Under the pieces are notes generated by a model. It was not told the origin of the DNA, searched no databases, and saw only the letters and a list, made by a program, of their open reading frames with translations. This document shows positions 8,254 to 16,653 of a DNA stretch of 33,056 nt, piece by piece. The position numbers and the translations under genes were made by a program. The stretch is from an uncultured Eisenbergiella sp. Lineage in GTDB: Bacteria > Bacillota > Clostridia > Lachnospirales > Lachnospiraceae. Position 1 is the first letter of the stretch, and every line of letters starts with the position of its first letter. Location: NCBI GenBank assembly GCA_947630215.1, contig CANRGX010000026.1, positions 1 through 33,056 on the forward strand. Reading direction: 5' to 3'.

Positions 8254-9615
8254 ATGGACTTAAACGGAAAAAAAGTACTGGTGATCGGCTGTAAAAAGAG
8301 CGGGGTCGCGGCCGCGCGGCTGCTGGAAAGCGAGGGAGCCATACCGGTGCTTTACGATGCCAATGCCGGACTGGATGCGGGAAAAATCCGGGAAGAAAAC
8401 GGACTTGGAGAGACCATACAGATGGTGTTGGGAGATTTTCCGGCCGATCTGGGCGCCGATCTGGCACTGGTGGTGCCAAGCCCCGGCGTTCCCACAGATA
8501 CGGGCCTGGTGGAGCAGCTTTCCCGACAGGGGATCCCGGTCTGGGGAGAGGTGGAGCTGGCCTGGCGGTACGGCAAGGGAAACGTGATCGCCATTACGGG
8601 AACCAACGGCAAAACCACCACCACCACTCTGGTGGGGGAGATCCTGAAGGCATACCGGGATTCCGTGTTCGTAGTGGGAAACATCGGCGTCCCCTATACC
8701 CAGGAGGTGCCCAAAATGCGGGACGACAGCGTGACCGTGGCGGAGATCAGCAGCTTCCAGCTGGAGACGGCCCCCACCTTTCATCCTGTGGTTTCCGCGA
8801 TTTTAAATATCACGCCGGATCATCTGAACCGGCATCATACCATGGAAACCTATGTGGCCGTCAAGGCCGCCATCGCCAAAAATCAGGGGCCGGAGGATTT
8901 CTGTGTCCTCAACTATGAGGACAGCTGGCTGCAGGGGATTGCGCCCCGTCTGCGCGCGCAGGTCATCTGGTTTTCTTCCGCCCGGAAGCTGGAGCGGGGA
9001 TACTATCTGGAAGGGGATCAGATTTGCCGGAATCTGGGCCAGGGGCCGCAGCGGCTGCTTTCGGTGCACGATATGAATCTGATCGGCGTGCACAACTATG
9101 AAAACGTCATGGCCGCCATCGCAATCAGCGCCGCCTTCGGGGTGCCCATGGAGACCATTCTGTCCGTGGTGCGGCAGTTTAAGGCGGTGGAGCACCGGAT
9201 AGAATATGTGGCGGAAAAGAAGGGCGTCGTATACTACAACGACTCCAAGGGTACCAATCCGGACGCCGCCATCCGTGCGATTCGCGCCATGGACCGGCCC
9301 ACCGTTCTCATCGGAGGAGGGTATGATAAGGGCAGCCGCTACGACGAGTGGGTGGAAGCCTTTTTGGAGAAGACAAAACTGCTGGTACTGATCGGGCAGA
9401 CGGCAGAGGACATAGCCGCCTGCGCCAGACAGCACGGTTTTACCGCCATCAAAATGGCGGATACGTTTGAAGAAGCGATGGATATCTGTGTGCGCAGCGC
9501 CGGGCCGGGGGACGCGGTCCTTTTATCGCCCGCCTGCGCCAGCTGGGGGATGTTCCAAAATTACGAGGAGCGCGGCCGGATGTTCAAGGAATATGTGAAC
9601 AGACTGGAGGGGTAA
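8254..9615 (+). CDS. murD: UDP-N-acetylmuramoyl-L-alanine:D-glutamate ligase MurD
   Basis: MurD is a cytoplasmic Mur ligase that adds D-glutamate to UDP-MurNAc-L-Ala using ATP. The product has 453 residues. An N-terminal Rossmann-like domain (KKVLVIGCKKSG) is followed by the central ATPase domain with the P-loop GTNGKTT at residues 116-122, the NITPDHLNRH motif and HRIEYV. The C-terminal domain carries NDSKGTNPDA and the LLSPACASWGMFQNYEERG terminus. The ATG at 8254 has AGGAAGG overlapping the mraY stop. The same frame is open about 100 bases further upstream inside mraY, but that segment has no MurD similarity. ftsW follows 4 bases after the stop, so coupling is likely. Confidence 0.97.
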   Translation: MDLNGKKVLVIGCKKSGVAAARLLESEGAIPVLYDANAGLDAGKIREENGLGETIQMVLGDFPADLGADLALVVPSPGVPTDTGLVEQLSRQGIPVWGEVELAWRYGKGNVIAITGTNGKTTTTTLVGEILKAYRDSVFVVGNIGVPYTQEVPKMRDDSVTVAEISSFQLETAPTFHPVVSAILNITPDHLNRHHTMETYVAVKAAIAKNQGPEDFCVLNYEDSWLQGIAPRLRAQVIWFSSARKLERGYYLEGDQICRNLGQGPQRLLSVHDMNLIGVHNYENVMAAIAISAAFGVPMETILSVVRQFKAVEHRIEYVAEKKGVVYYNDSKGTNPDAAIRAIRAMDRPTVLIGGGYDKGSRYDEWVEAFLEKTKLLVLIGQTAEDIAACARQHGFTAIKMADTFEEAMDICVRSAGPGDAVLLSPACASWGMFQNYEERGRMFKEYVNRLEG

Positions 9616-9619
9616 TCCT

Positions 9620-10765
9620 GTGGCATTACCAAGAAACGCAAGGAAAACCGAATATTATTTTGATTACAGCCTGGTGTTTATCATCCTGTTTCTGGTGGGG
9701 TTCGGGCTGGTGATGATCTATTCCGCCAGCGCGTATGACGCTTCGGAACAGATGGGAAACGAGATGTACTATCTGATCCACCAGGGAACGGCTGCGGCGC
9801 TGGGGCTGGCGGCCATGCTGCTGGTGTCCCGGATTCCCTATCATTTCTGGGAGCATTTCGCAGTGCTGGGGTATATCGTATCCGCGATTTTGATCCTGCT
9901 GGTGCTTTCGCCGCTGGGGATAGAGGCCAACGGCGCCAGAAGATGGCTGAATCTGGGCGTGTCGGTACAGCCGGCTGAAATTGCGAAGCTGACCATGATC
10001 CTGTTTCTCGCCACCATGATCTGCAAGATGGGGCGCAGCGTGAGGACGTGGAAGGCCTTCTTCTTCATTCTCGGTTCGGCCGGTATCATCTGTTGGCTGG
10101 TCTGGTCGGTGACGGACAATTTAAGTTCCGCCATCATTATTTTCGGCATTGCTTTTTTGATGCTGTTTGTGGCCAGTCCGGACTACCGGCGGTTCGTGCT
10201 CATTACGGCCGCCGTGCTGGCGGTTGCCGCGCTGGCGGTCTACGTGATATCCCAGTCGCAGCTCACGGAGGACACGGGCTTTCGGAGCGCTCGTATCATG
10301 GCCTGGCTGGATCCGGAAGCTTACGCCTCCGGCAAGGGCTTTCAGACGCTGCAGGCGCTGTATGCCATCGGCTCCGGGGGGCTGTTTGGAAAAGGACTGG
10401 GCAACAGCATGCAGAAGCTGGGCTATCTGCCGGAGCAGCAAAACGATATGATTTTCTCCATCATCTGTGAGGAACTGGGTTTGTTTGGCGCCGTCTGTGT
10501 GATTGTGGTGTTTGTGCTTCTGATCTGGCGTTTTATGGTCATCGCCAACAATGCGCCGGATCTGTTCGGGGCGCTTTTGGTGGTGGGCGTTATGGGCCAC
10601 ATCGCCATCCAGGTGATTTTAAACATTGCCGTTGTGACCAATACGATTCCCAATACGGGAATTTCCCTGCCGTTTATCAGCTACGGCGGCTCCTCGGTTC
10701 TGTTTTTGCTCATTGAGATGGGGCTGGTCATGAGCGTGGCGCGGGGGATCCGGCTGAAGGACTGA
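9620..10765 (+). CDS. ftsW: SEDS peptidoglycan glycosyltransferase FtsW (or SpoVE)
   Basis: This SEDS-family integral membrane glycosyltransferase polymerises lipid II at the septum together with a class B PBP. The 381-residue product has about ten membrane segments and the family signatures: GLVMIYSASAYDA near the N-terminus, GARRWLNLG, the PEQQNDMIF loop carrying the conserved aspartate, and PNTGISLPFISYGGSS near the C-terminus. It starts at GTG (9620), preceded by GGAGGGG at the murD 3' end. In spore formers the close paralogue SpoVE is also encoded in this cluster, and sequence reading alone does not separate them. Division-associated FtsW is the default because it is the only SEDS gene here. 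A 95-base gap follows before murA. Confidence 0.93.
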   Translation: MALPRNARKTEYYFDYSLVFIILFLVGFGLVMIYSASAYDASEQMGNEMYYLIHQGTAAALGLAAMLLVSRIPYHFWEHFAVLGYIVSAILILLVLSPLGIEANGARRWLNLGVSVQPAEIAKLTMILFLATMICKMGRSVRTWKAFFFILGSAGIICWLVWSVTDNLSSAIIIFGIAFLMLFVASPDYRRFVLITAAVLAVAALAVYVISQSQLTEDTGFRSARIMAWLDPEAYASGKGFQTLQALYAIGSGGLFGKGLGNSMQKLGYLPEQQNDMIFSIICEELGLFGAVCVIVVFVLLIWRFMVIANNAPDLFGALLVVGVMGHIAIQVILNIAVVTNTIPNTGISLPFISYGGSSVLFLLIEMGLVMSVARGIRLKD

Positions 10766-10860
10766 CCGGCGCAGGGGGACGACAGACCGGAACACGCAAT
10801 TCTTTTCTCCTTCCACATAGAATAAAATAAGTCTTTTTATCAGATACGGAAGGTGGAGCA

Positions 10861-12114
10861 TTGGATTGCATTCAAATACAGGGAGGCTGTCCCCTGAGAG
10901 GAGAAGTCCGGATTCAGGGCTCCAAAAACGCGGTGCTGCCGATCCTGGCGGCGTGTGTCCTGGTGCCCGGAGTTACGGTACTGAAAAACTGTCCCGATAT
11001 TTCGGATGTGGCCTGTATGTGCCAGCTGCTGCGCCATGTGGGCGCCAGGGTGGACAAACAGCGGGACGCGCTCATTGTGGACGCGTCTGCAATTACGTCG
11101 TGCCATCTGCCGGCGGAATATGTGACCCGGATGCGTTCCTCCGTGATCCTGGCGGGGGCCATGCTGGGACGGTGCAGGGAAATCCATCTGTATTATCCCG
11201 GGGGCTGCGTCATCGGAGACAGGCCCATTGACATGCACATCAGCGCCCTGGAACAGATGGGCGTGCAGTTTACGGAGGAGGACGGGGGCCTGAGGGCCCG
11301 TGCGGTCTCGCTTTGCGGTACGAAAATCGATCTGCCCTTTCCCAGCGTGGGCGCAACGGAAAATGTCCTTCTGGCGGCCGTGCTGGCCCGCGGGGTGACA
11401 AAGATCTGCGGATGCGCCACAGAACCCGAGATCGTGGCGCTGTGCCGTTTCCTGCAGGGAGCGGGCGCCCGGATCGGCGGCGTGGGGACGGACTGTCTGA
11501 CGGTGGAGGGCGTGCCGCGGCTATCGGAAAGCTGCTGCCTGGTGGAAGCGGATCGGATCGTGGCCGGCACCTATCTGCTCGGCGTCCTGAGCGCCGGCGG
11601 GGACGTTTTTTTGCGCAGCGCCCTGCCGGGCCAGCTGGAGAGCGTGCTGCAGGTCGCCCGTCGCATGGGAGCGCAAATCAGCGCCTGCAGGGACGGGATC
11701 CGGGTGGAAAGAAAGGGCCTTTTGGCGTCGCCCGCCGAAATCCGGACGGCGGTCTATCCGGGCTTTCCCACGGATCTGCAGTCGCCCATGCTGGTGGCGC
11801 TCAGTCAGGCGCAGGGCGCATGCAAGCTGACGGAAACCATTTTCAACGGCCGTCTGCGCATGGTGGGAGAGCTGAACCGGATGGGAGCCGGTATCCGGGT
11901 GACGGGAGACAGCGCGTATGTCTGCGGGCCGCAAAAGCTCATTGGCTGCCGTGTGAGCGCCCGGGAGCTGCGGGGCGGAGCCGCGCTGGTGCTGGCGGGG
12001 CTTTGCGCACAGGGCAGTACGGAAGTATCCAACCGTCAGTTTATCGACCGCGGATATGAAGATATCGTGCGGGATTTGCGTGATTTAGGAGCGAACATTG
12101 GCGTCAAAACGTGA
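10861..12114 (+). CDS. murA: UDP-N-acetylglucosamine 1-carboxyvinyltransferase MurA
   Basis: MurA performs the first committed step of peptidoglycan synthesis, transferring enolpyruvate from PEP to UDP-GlcNAc, and is the fosfomycin target. The 417-residue product keeps Lys22-Asn23 (SKNA), the catalytic-loop cysteine Cys116 in PGGCVIGDRPID (predicting fosfomycin sensitivity), DLQSPM, and the C-terminal RQFIDRGYEDI. Initiation is at TTG (10861) behind a strong GGAAGGTGGAG ribosome-binding site; no upstream ATG would fit. The preceding 95 bases contain no clear promoter or terminator, so it is probably still in the dcw operon. ftsQ begins inside its last codons. Many Firmicutes have two murA paralogues; this is the dcw-linked copy. 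Confidence 0.96.
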   Translation: MDCIQIQGGCPLRGEVRIQGSKNAVLPILAACVLVPGVTVLKNCPDISDVACMCQLLRHVGARVDKQRDALIVDASAITSCHLPAEYVTRMRSSVILAGAMLGRCREIHLYYPGGCVIGDRPIDMHISALEQMGVQFTEEDGGLRARAVSLCGTKIDLPFPSVGATENVLLAAVLARGVTKICGCATEPEIVALCRFLQGAGARIGGVGTDCLTVEGVPRLSESCCLVEADRIVAGTYLLGVLSAGGDVFLRSALPGQLESVLQVARRMGAQISACRDGIRVERKGLLASPAEIRTAVYPGFPTDLQSPMLVALSQAQGACKLTETIFNGRLRMVGELNRMGAGIRVTGDSAYVCGPQKLIGCRVSARELRGGAALVLAGLCAQGSTEVSNRQFIDRGYEDIVRDLRDLGANIGVKT

Positions 12115-12937
12115 TTTCAAACTGCTGGACGGAGGAAAGTCCGGCAAAAAAAGGAAAAAACGTGCGGAATATGTGGGGGCGTCCGAAAAAAAGAAAAAGG
12201 CGTCCCCTTCCGGCGCGCACTACGGGCGCGGCAACCTTGGGTTTGCCGTTTTTCTGCTGATCCTTTTTGCCCTGGTGGGCGGCGGTTTGTTTGTCATGTC
12301 CAAATTTCAGGTGAAGAACATCCAGGTGGAGGGGAACGTACACTATTCCCAGGAGGAAATCATCGATCTGGTTCTGACCGACAGGCTCTCCTACAATTCC
12401 CTTTATCTTTCCTTAAAATACCGCAACCGGCAGATCCGGGACATCCCCTTTGTGGAAACCATGAGCGTCTCCGTGCTTTCGCCCGATACCGTCAAAATCA
12501 TCGTCTATGAAAAGACGGTGGCCGGATACGTGGAGTATTTGGGGAGATTTATGTATTTTGACAGGGACGGCATTGTGGTGGAGTCCTCCGAAACCCGGAC
12601 CATGGGGATCCCCCAGGTGACGGGGGTGGAGTTCGATCATGTGGTGCTCTATGAGCCGCTTCCGGTAAAGGATCCTTCCATTTTTATGCAGATTCTGTCC
12701 ATCACCCAGGTGCTTTCCAAATACAATATCAGCACGGATAAAATCTATTTCAATGAAAACGACGAAATCACCCTCTACTTCGATCAGGTGCGCGCCCGGC
12801 TGGGCAGCGACGACCTGGAGGAAAAGGTCATGCGGCTGCAGCACATCCTGCCGCATCTGGAAGGAGAACGGGGCGTGCTGGAGATGGAAAACTACACGGG
12901 AGAAAGCGACAACATCACATTCAAAAAAGACGAATAA
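12098..12937 (+). CDS. ftsQ: Cell division protein FtsQ/DivIB
   Basis: FtsQ/DivIB is a bitopic divisome scaffold that works with FtsL and DivIC. The 279-residue product has a very basic cytoplasmic N-terminus of about 46 residues with several KKRKK-like clusters and one membrane segment (about 47-67). A POTRA domain starts at FQVKNIQVEGNVHYS (about 70-138), followed by the beta domain with a YFDRDGIVV segment. The TTG at 12098 is preceded by AGGAG at 12087-12091, 6 bases away, and lies 17 bases inside murA, which implies translational coupling. It is the last gene of the operon. ftsA/ftsZ, often next in Clostridia, are absent, and a hairpin with a T-rich tail follows. Confidence 0.92.
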   Translation: MASKRDFKLLDGGKSGKKRKKRAEYVGASEKKKKASPSGAHYGRGNLGFAVFLLILFALVGGGLFVMSKFQVKNIQVEGNVHYSQEEIIDLVLTDRLSYNSLYLSLKYRNRQIRDIPFVETMSVSVLSPDTVKIIVYEKTVAGYVEYLGRFMYFDRDGIVVESSETRTMGIPQVTGVEFDHVVLYEPLPVKDPSIFMQILSITQVLSKYNISTDKIYFNENDEITLYFDQVRARLGSDDLEEKVMRLQHILPHLEGERGVLEMENYTGESDNITFKKDE

Positions 12938-12947
12938 AGACTGTCGG

Positions 12948-12990
12948 GGCGTTCCAGCCGTTCAAACGGGCCGGGACGCCTTAAATTTTT
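12948..12990 (+). terminator. Probable terminator of the dcw operon
   Basis: GGCGTTCC (12948-12955) pairs with GGGACGCC (12973-12980) through one G-U pair. An inner CCGTT/AACGG pairing and the tail TTAAATTTTT complete it. The T tract is interrupted, so efficiency is uncertain, but its position just after ftsQ and before the recA promoter fits. Confidence 0.55.
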
Positions 12991-13071
12991 ATAAAGACAC
13001 CAAGGAGGGTGGATGTCGGGCGTCCGGTTGTGGTAAAGTGAAGTTGTCGGGAATAAAAGAAGAAAAAAGAA

Positions 13072-13100
13072 TTGACAAATGCGAACAGATGTTTTATGAT
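13072..13100 (+). promoter_or_regulatory. recA promoter
   Basis: A perfect TTGACA (13072-13077), a 17-bp spacer and TATGAT (13095-13100) form a strong sigma-A-type promoter 41 bases before recA. A LexA box fills most of the spacer and a second one lies just after the -10. Confidence 0.88.
13082..13095 (+). promoter_or_regulatory. LexA (SOS) box 1 of recA
   Basis: CGAACAGATGTTTT agrees at 13 of 14 positions with the Gram-positive LexA consensus CGAACRNRYGTTYC, as remembered for Bacillus subtilis. It lies between the -35 and -10, so bound LexA would exclude RNA polymerase. Confidence 0.8.
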
Positions 13101-13109
13101 AAGCAAAGA

Positions 13110-13123
13110 AGAACACTTGTTCT
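13110..13123 (+). promoter_or_regulatory. LexA (SOS) box 2 of recA
   Basis: AGAACACTTGTTCT is a symmetric GAAC-N4-GTTC core centred 28 bp downstream of box 1, at about the transcription start. The flanks deviate from the 14-base consensus, but the core is perfect and palindromic. Confidence 0.75.
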
Positions 13124-13140
13124 GCTAAAGGAGAAAAGGA

Positions 13141-14181
13141 ATGGAGAGAGAAGAAAAGCTCAAGGCTTTGGATGCCGCTATTGCGCATCTGGAGAAGGAA
13201 TACGGGAAAGGGACCGTGATGAAGCTGGGGGATCCTTCCTCGCAGATGAATGTGGAGACGATTCCCACCGGCTCTTTGAGCCTGGACATCGCCCTGGGGC
13301 TGGGCGGTATTCCCAAAGGGAGGATTGTGGAGATCTACGGCCCGGAGTCCAGCGGCAAGACCACGGTCACGCTGCATATGATCGCCGAGGTACAGAAGCG
13401 GGGCGGCATCGCCGGCTTCATCGACGCGGAGCATGCGCTGGATCCGGTCTATGCGAAGAATATCGGGGTCGATATCGACAATCTTTACATTTCCCAGCCG
13501 GACAACGGGGAGCAGGCGCTGGAGATCACAGAGACGATGGTGCGCTCCGGGGCTGTTGACATTGTGGTGGTGGACTCCGTGGCCGCGCTGGTGCCGAAGG
13601 CGGAGATCGAGGGCGACATGGGCGACTCCCACGTGGGCCTTCAGGCGCGCCTGATGTCCCAGGCGCTGCGCAAGCTCACCGGCGTGATCAGCAAGTCGAA
13701 CTGCACCGTGGTCTTTATCAACCAGCTTCGGGAGAAGGTCGGCGTCATGTTCGGCAATCCGGAGACGACTACCGGCGGCCGTGCGCTGAAGTTCTACGCT
13801 TCCGTGCGTCTGGACGTCAGACGGATCGAGTCGCTCAAGCAGGGCGGCGAGGTGATCGGCAACCGTACCCGCGTGAAGGTGGTAAAGAACAAGATCGCGC
13901 CGCCTTTTAAGGAAGCGGAGTTTGATATCATGTTCGGACAGGGCATCTCCATGACCGGGGATATTCTGGATCTGGCGGCAGGCTGCAACGTGGTGAACAA
14001 GAGCGGCGCCTGGTACGCCTATCTGGGCAACAAGATCGGCCAGGGCCGGGAGAACGCCAAGCAGTACCTGCAGGACAACCCGGAGGTCTGCGCCGAGATC
14101 GAACAGAAGGTGAGAGAGCACTACGGCCTGGTTCCCGCAGAAGAAACGGCAGAGGATACCGGGACATCGCAGACGGAATAA
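13141..14181 (+). CDS. recA: Recombinase RecA
   Basis: RecA forms ATP-dependent filaments on single-stranded DNA, catalyses strand exchange and triggers LexA self-cleavage. The 346-residue product has the P-loop GPESSGKT at 67-74, the [13 protein letters not shown] Walker B region, the loop segment with [22 protein letters not shown], and an acidic C-terminal tail typical of the family. The ATG at 13141 has AAAGGAG at 13127-13133. The gene has its own LexA-controlled promoter and is followed 20 bases later by recX, the usual partner that modulates RecA filaments. The call is certain. Confidence 0.99.
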   Translation: MEREEKLKALDAAIAHLEKEYGKGTVMKLGDPSSQMNVETIPTGSLSLDIALGLGGIPKGRIVEIYGPESSGKTTVTLHMIAEVQKRGGIAGFIDAEHALDPVYAKNIGVDIDNLYISQPDNGEQALEITETMVRSGAVDIVVVDSVAALVPKAEIEGDMGDSHVGLQARLMSQALRKLTGVISKSNCTVVFINQLREKVGVMFGNPETTTGGRALKFYASVRLDVRRIESLKQGGEVIGNRTRVKVVKNKIAPPFKEAEFDIMFGQGISMTGDILDLAAGCNVVNKSGAWYAYLGNKIGQGRENAKQYLQDNPEVCAEIEQKVREHYGLVPAEETAEDTGTSQTE

Positions 14182-14201
14182 CCGGCAGGGGGGAGCCTGG
14201 C

Positions 14202-14822
14202 ATGATCGTGACAAGGATCGAGGCGTTTTCCCGTTCCCGCAGCAAAATTTATCTGGATGACAGCTTCGCCTTTGTTTTAAACAAAGGCGAACTTCATCTT
14301 TACGGGATCCGGGAGGGCGAAGAACTCAAAGAAGAAGCGTACCGGGATATTTTGGAAAATCTGCTGGGCAGGCGGGCCACGGTCCGCTGTATGAACCTGT
14401 TAAAGGGCAGGCCCTACACGGAAAAACAGCTCAGGGACAAGCTGGCAGAGGGACTGTATCCGGCCTCCTGTGTGGAACAGGCCATTTCCTATGTGAAATC
14501 CTACGGCTACGTAGATGACGCCAGGTACGCGCAGGAGTATATTGCCTGTATGCAGGCAAAAAAGAGCCAGCGTATGATGGAACAGGAGCTGGCGCGCAGA
14601 GGGATCGGGCCGGATCTCATAGAAGCGGCCTTTTTATGCCTGCAGGAGAACGGGGAACTGGAGCAGGAGGAGGCGCTGGCCATCCAGTGGATGAAGAAAC
14701 AGCATTATGATGCAAAAAGCGCCGATTACAGGCAGAGACAGAAGATGGCGGCATTTTTGTACCGTAAGGGGATCGGAACCGATACCATTTACAGGGTGCT
14801 GCGCGACGGGGACCGGGATTAG
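14202..14822 (+). CDS. recX: RecA regulator RecX
   Basis: RecX binds RecA filaments and limits their activity. The 206-residue product is made of repeated three-helix units: MNLLKGRPYTEKQLRDKL near 66-83, a VDDARYAQEYI segment near 106-116 and LARRGIGPDLIEAA near 129-142. It ends with FLYRKGIGTDTIYRVL, the standard last repeat. It starts at an ATG at 14202 with an AGGGGGGA ribosome-binding site overlapping the 20-base recA-recX gap, so it is expected to be induced with recA. No terminator is obvious before the rny promoter. Confidence 0.94.
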   Translation: MIVTRIEAFSRSRSKIYLDDSFAFVLNKGELHLYGIREGEELKEEAYRDILENLLGRRATVRCMNLLKGRPYTEKQLRDKLAEGLYPASCVEQAISYVKSYGYVDDARYAQEYIACMQAKKSQRMMEQELARRGIGPDLIEAAFLCLQENGELEQEEALAIQWMKKQHYDAKSADYRQRQKMAAFLYRKGIGTDTIYRVLRDGDRD

Positions 14823-14862
14823 GCCCGTTTGGAATGCGGTTAGAAATTCCTTACAGAAGTAC

Positions 14863-14891
14863 TTGACATAATATCCTATTTTGGATAAAAT
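14863..14891 (+). promoter_or_regulatory. rny promoter
   Basis: A perfect TTGACA (14863-14868), a 17-bp spacer and TAAAAT (14886-14891). It predicts a leader of about 88 bases containing two inverted repeats before rny. Confidence 0.85.
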
Positions 14892-14914
14892 TAAAGCGTT
14901 GTAGACTGCTTATA

Positions 14915-14938
14915 AGAATGTGCTACCAGTCACATTCT
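14915..14938 (+). promoter_or_regulatory. Inverted repeat in the rny 5' leader
   Basis: AGAATGTG (14915-14922) and CACATTCT (14931-14938) are perfect 8-base complements with an 8-base loop. No T tract follows, so it is not an intrinsic terminator. It may be an operator or an RNA stem-loop near the 5' end of the rny message. Confidence 0.55.
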
Positions 14939-14969
14939 ATAACTGATATTGCACAATGAAAATTAAATA

Positions 14970-14982
14970 AGGAGGTGCTCCT
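14970..14982 (+). promoter_or_regulatory. Shine-Dalgarno of rny inside a small hairpin
   Basis: AGGAG and CTCCT are perfect complements separated by GTG, so the ribosome-binding site of rny (AAGGAGGTG, ending about 8 bases before the ATG) can fold on itself. The stem has only 5 bp, and whether it forms in the cell is unknown. Confidence 0.5.
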
Positions 14983-14985
14983 GTA

Positions 14986-16536
14986 ATGTTAGGACCAATA
15001 GCAATAGCGATAATCATTACGCTGGTTATTTCTATTCCGGTCACCGCATTCATCGCCAAAGATCAGTGTAAGAAAGAGATCGAGGGAAAGATTGGCAATG
15101 CGGAGGACAAGGCCAGGGAGATCATTGACGAGGCGTTAAAAACCGCCGAGGCCAAGAAACGGGAAGGACTGCTGGAAGTGAAGGAGGAATCCATTCGTAC
15201 CAAAAACGAACTGGATAAGGAGATCAAAGAACGCAGAGCCGAAGCCCAGCGCACAGAGCGCAGAGTGCAGCAGAAGGAGGAGAACATCGACAAGAAAGCC
15301 GATGCCCTCGAAAAGAAAGAAAACCAACTGGCAAAAAGGGAAGAGGAGATGCGCAGGCAGCGGGATGAGATTGCCAGGCTGAACGAACAGCGCATACAGG
15401 AACTGGAACGAATCTCTGGTTTGACCTCCGACCAGGCAAAAGAGTACTTGCTGAAGACTGTGGAAGAAGATGTGAAGCATGAAACGGCGGTGATGATCAA
15501 GGAAATGGAGAATCGCGCCAAGGACGAAGCGGACAAGAAAGCAAGAGAATATGTGGTCAACGCCATTCAGAAATGCGCGGCGGATCACGTATCCGAGGCG
15601 ACGATTTCCGTAGTCCAGCTTCCCAATGACGAGATGAAGGGGCGGATCATCGGGCGTGAAGGACGCAATATCCGGACGCTGGAGACGCTGACCGGTGTGG
15701 ATTTGATCATCGACGATACGCCGGAAGCGGTGGTTCTCTCCGGCTTCGACCCGATTCGGCGCGAAGTGGCGCGTATTGCGCTGGAAAAGCTCATCGTGGA
15801 CGGCCGCATTCATCCCGCCCGGATCGAGGAAATGGTGGAAAAGGCACAGCGGGAAGTGGAGACCATCATCAAGGAAGAAGGCGAAGCCGCCCTGCTGGAA
15901 GTGGGCATACATGGCATCCATCCCGAGCTGGTGAAGCTTTTGGGCAAGATGAAATTCAGAACCAGCTACGGACAGAACGCACTGAAGCATTCCATCGAGG
16001 TAGCGCAGATTTCCGGCCTGCTGGCCGCGGAACTCGGACTGGATATCAGGCTTTCCAAGCGTGCCGGTCTGCTGCATGACATCGGCAAAGCCGTCGATCA
16101 TGAGATGGAAGGCTCCCATGTGCAGCTCGGCGCGGAACTGTGCAGGAAATACAAAGAGTCCGCGACCGTAATCAACGCGGTGGAATCCCATCATGGGGAC
16201 AAGGAACCTACATCCCTGATTTCCTGCATCGTACAGGCGGCGGACGCCATCAGCGCGGCGCGGCCGGGTGCGAGAAGGGAGACGCTGGAAACCTATACCA
16301 CCAGACTGAAGCAGTTAGAAGACATTTCCAACAATTTCAAAGGCGTGGAGAAATCTTTTGCCATTCAGGCGGGCAGAGAGGTTCGTGTGATGGTAGTGCC
16401 GGAGCAGATATCCGATGCGGATATGGTGCTGCTGGCAAGGGATATTTCGAAGAAGATCGAAGCCGAGATGGAATACCCGGGACAGATCAAGGTCAATGTG
16501 ATCCGGGAAAGCCGTGTGACGGACTACGCGAAATAA
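14986..16536 (+). CDS. rny: Ribonuclease Y
   Basis: RNase Y is the membrane-anchored endoribonuclease that initiates mRNA decay in many Firmicutes. The 516-residue product has an N-terminal membrane segment (about 3-24) and a long charged coiled coil (about 27-195). A KH RNA-binding domain follows (about 206-270, with [11 protein letters not shown]), then the metal-binding HD domain with His364-Asp365 in LLHDIGKA, and the conserved C-terminal domain ending in [12 protein letters not shown]. The length is standard. It has its own promoter and an 88-base structured leader, and is closed by a strong terminator, so it is probably monocistronic. recA-recX-rny order is common in this group. Confidence 0.98.
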   Translation: MLGPIAIAIIITLVISIPVTAFIAKDQCKKEIEGKIGNAEDKAREIIDEALKTAEAKKREGLLEVKEESIRTKNELDKEIKERRAEAQRTERRVQQKEENIDKKADALEKKENQLAKREEEMRRQRDEIARLNEQRIQELERISGLTSDQAKEYLLKTVEEDVKHETAVMIKEMENRAKDEADKKAREYVVNAIQKCAADHVSEATISVVQLPNDEMKGRIIGREGRNIRTLETLTGVDLIIDDTPEAVVLSGFDPIRREVARIALEKLIVDGRIHPARIEEMVEKAQREVETIIKEEGEAALLEVGIHGIHPELVKLLGKMKFRTSYGQNALKHSIEVAQISGLLAAELGLDIRLSKRAGLLHDIGKAVDHEMEGSHVQLGAELCRKYKESATVINAVESHHGDKEPTSLISCIVQAADAISAARPGARRETLETYTTRLKQLEDISNNFKGVEKSFAIQAGREVRVMVVPEQISDADMVLLARDISKKIEAEMEYPGQIKVNVIRESRVTDYAK

Positions 16537-16555
16537 AGACCATTACAAAAACAGG

Positions 16556-16599
16556 CGGAAGTTCTATAGACGAAGGTCTATCGGACTTCCGTTTTTTTT
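16556..16599 (+). terminator. Intrinsic terminator of rny
   Basis: CGGAAGTTC pairs with GGACTTCCG (one G-U pair). Past a single mismatch, ATAGAC pairs with GTCTAT around a GAAG loop. Eight T follow immediately. Confidence 0.92.
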
Positions 16600-16600
16600 G

Positions 16601-16640
16601 CGCCGCTTGCGCCATCCGGGCGTCCTAAGCGCAGGCGGCG
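16601..16640. repeat. 12-bp inverted repeat upstream of spoIIM
   Basis: CGCCGCTTGCGC (16601-16612) and GCGCAGGCGGCG (16629-16640) pair over 12 bp with one G-U pair and a 16-base loop. It starts directly after the rny terminator T tract, is GC-rich and has no T tract of its own. Confidence 0.6.
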
Positions 16641-16653
16641 GGCACATATCGGA

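Noticed and set aside
12753-13559. A 268-codon plus-strand frame linking ftsQ and recA
   Set aside because: It runs out of frame through the ends of two certain genes, their intergenic terminator and the recA promoter.
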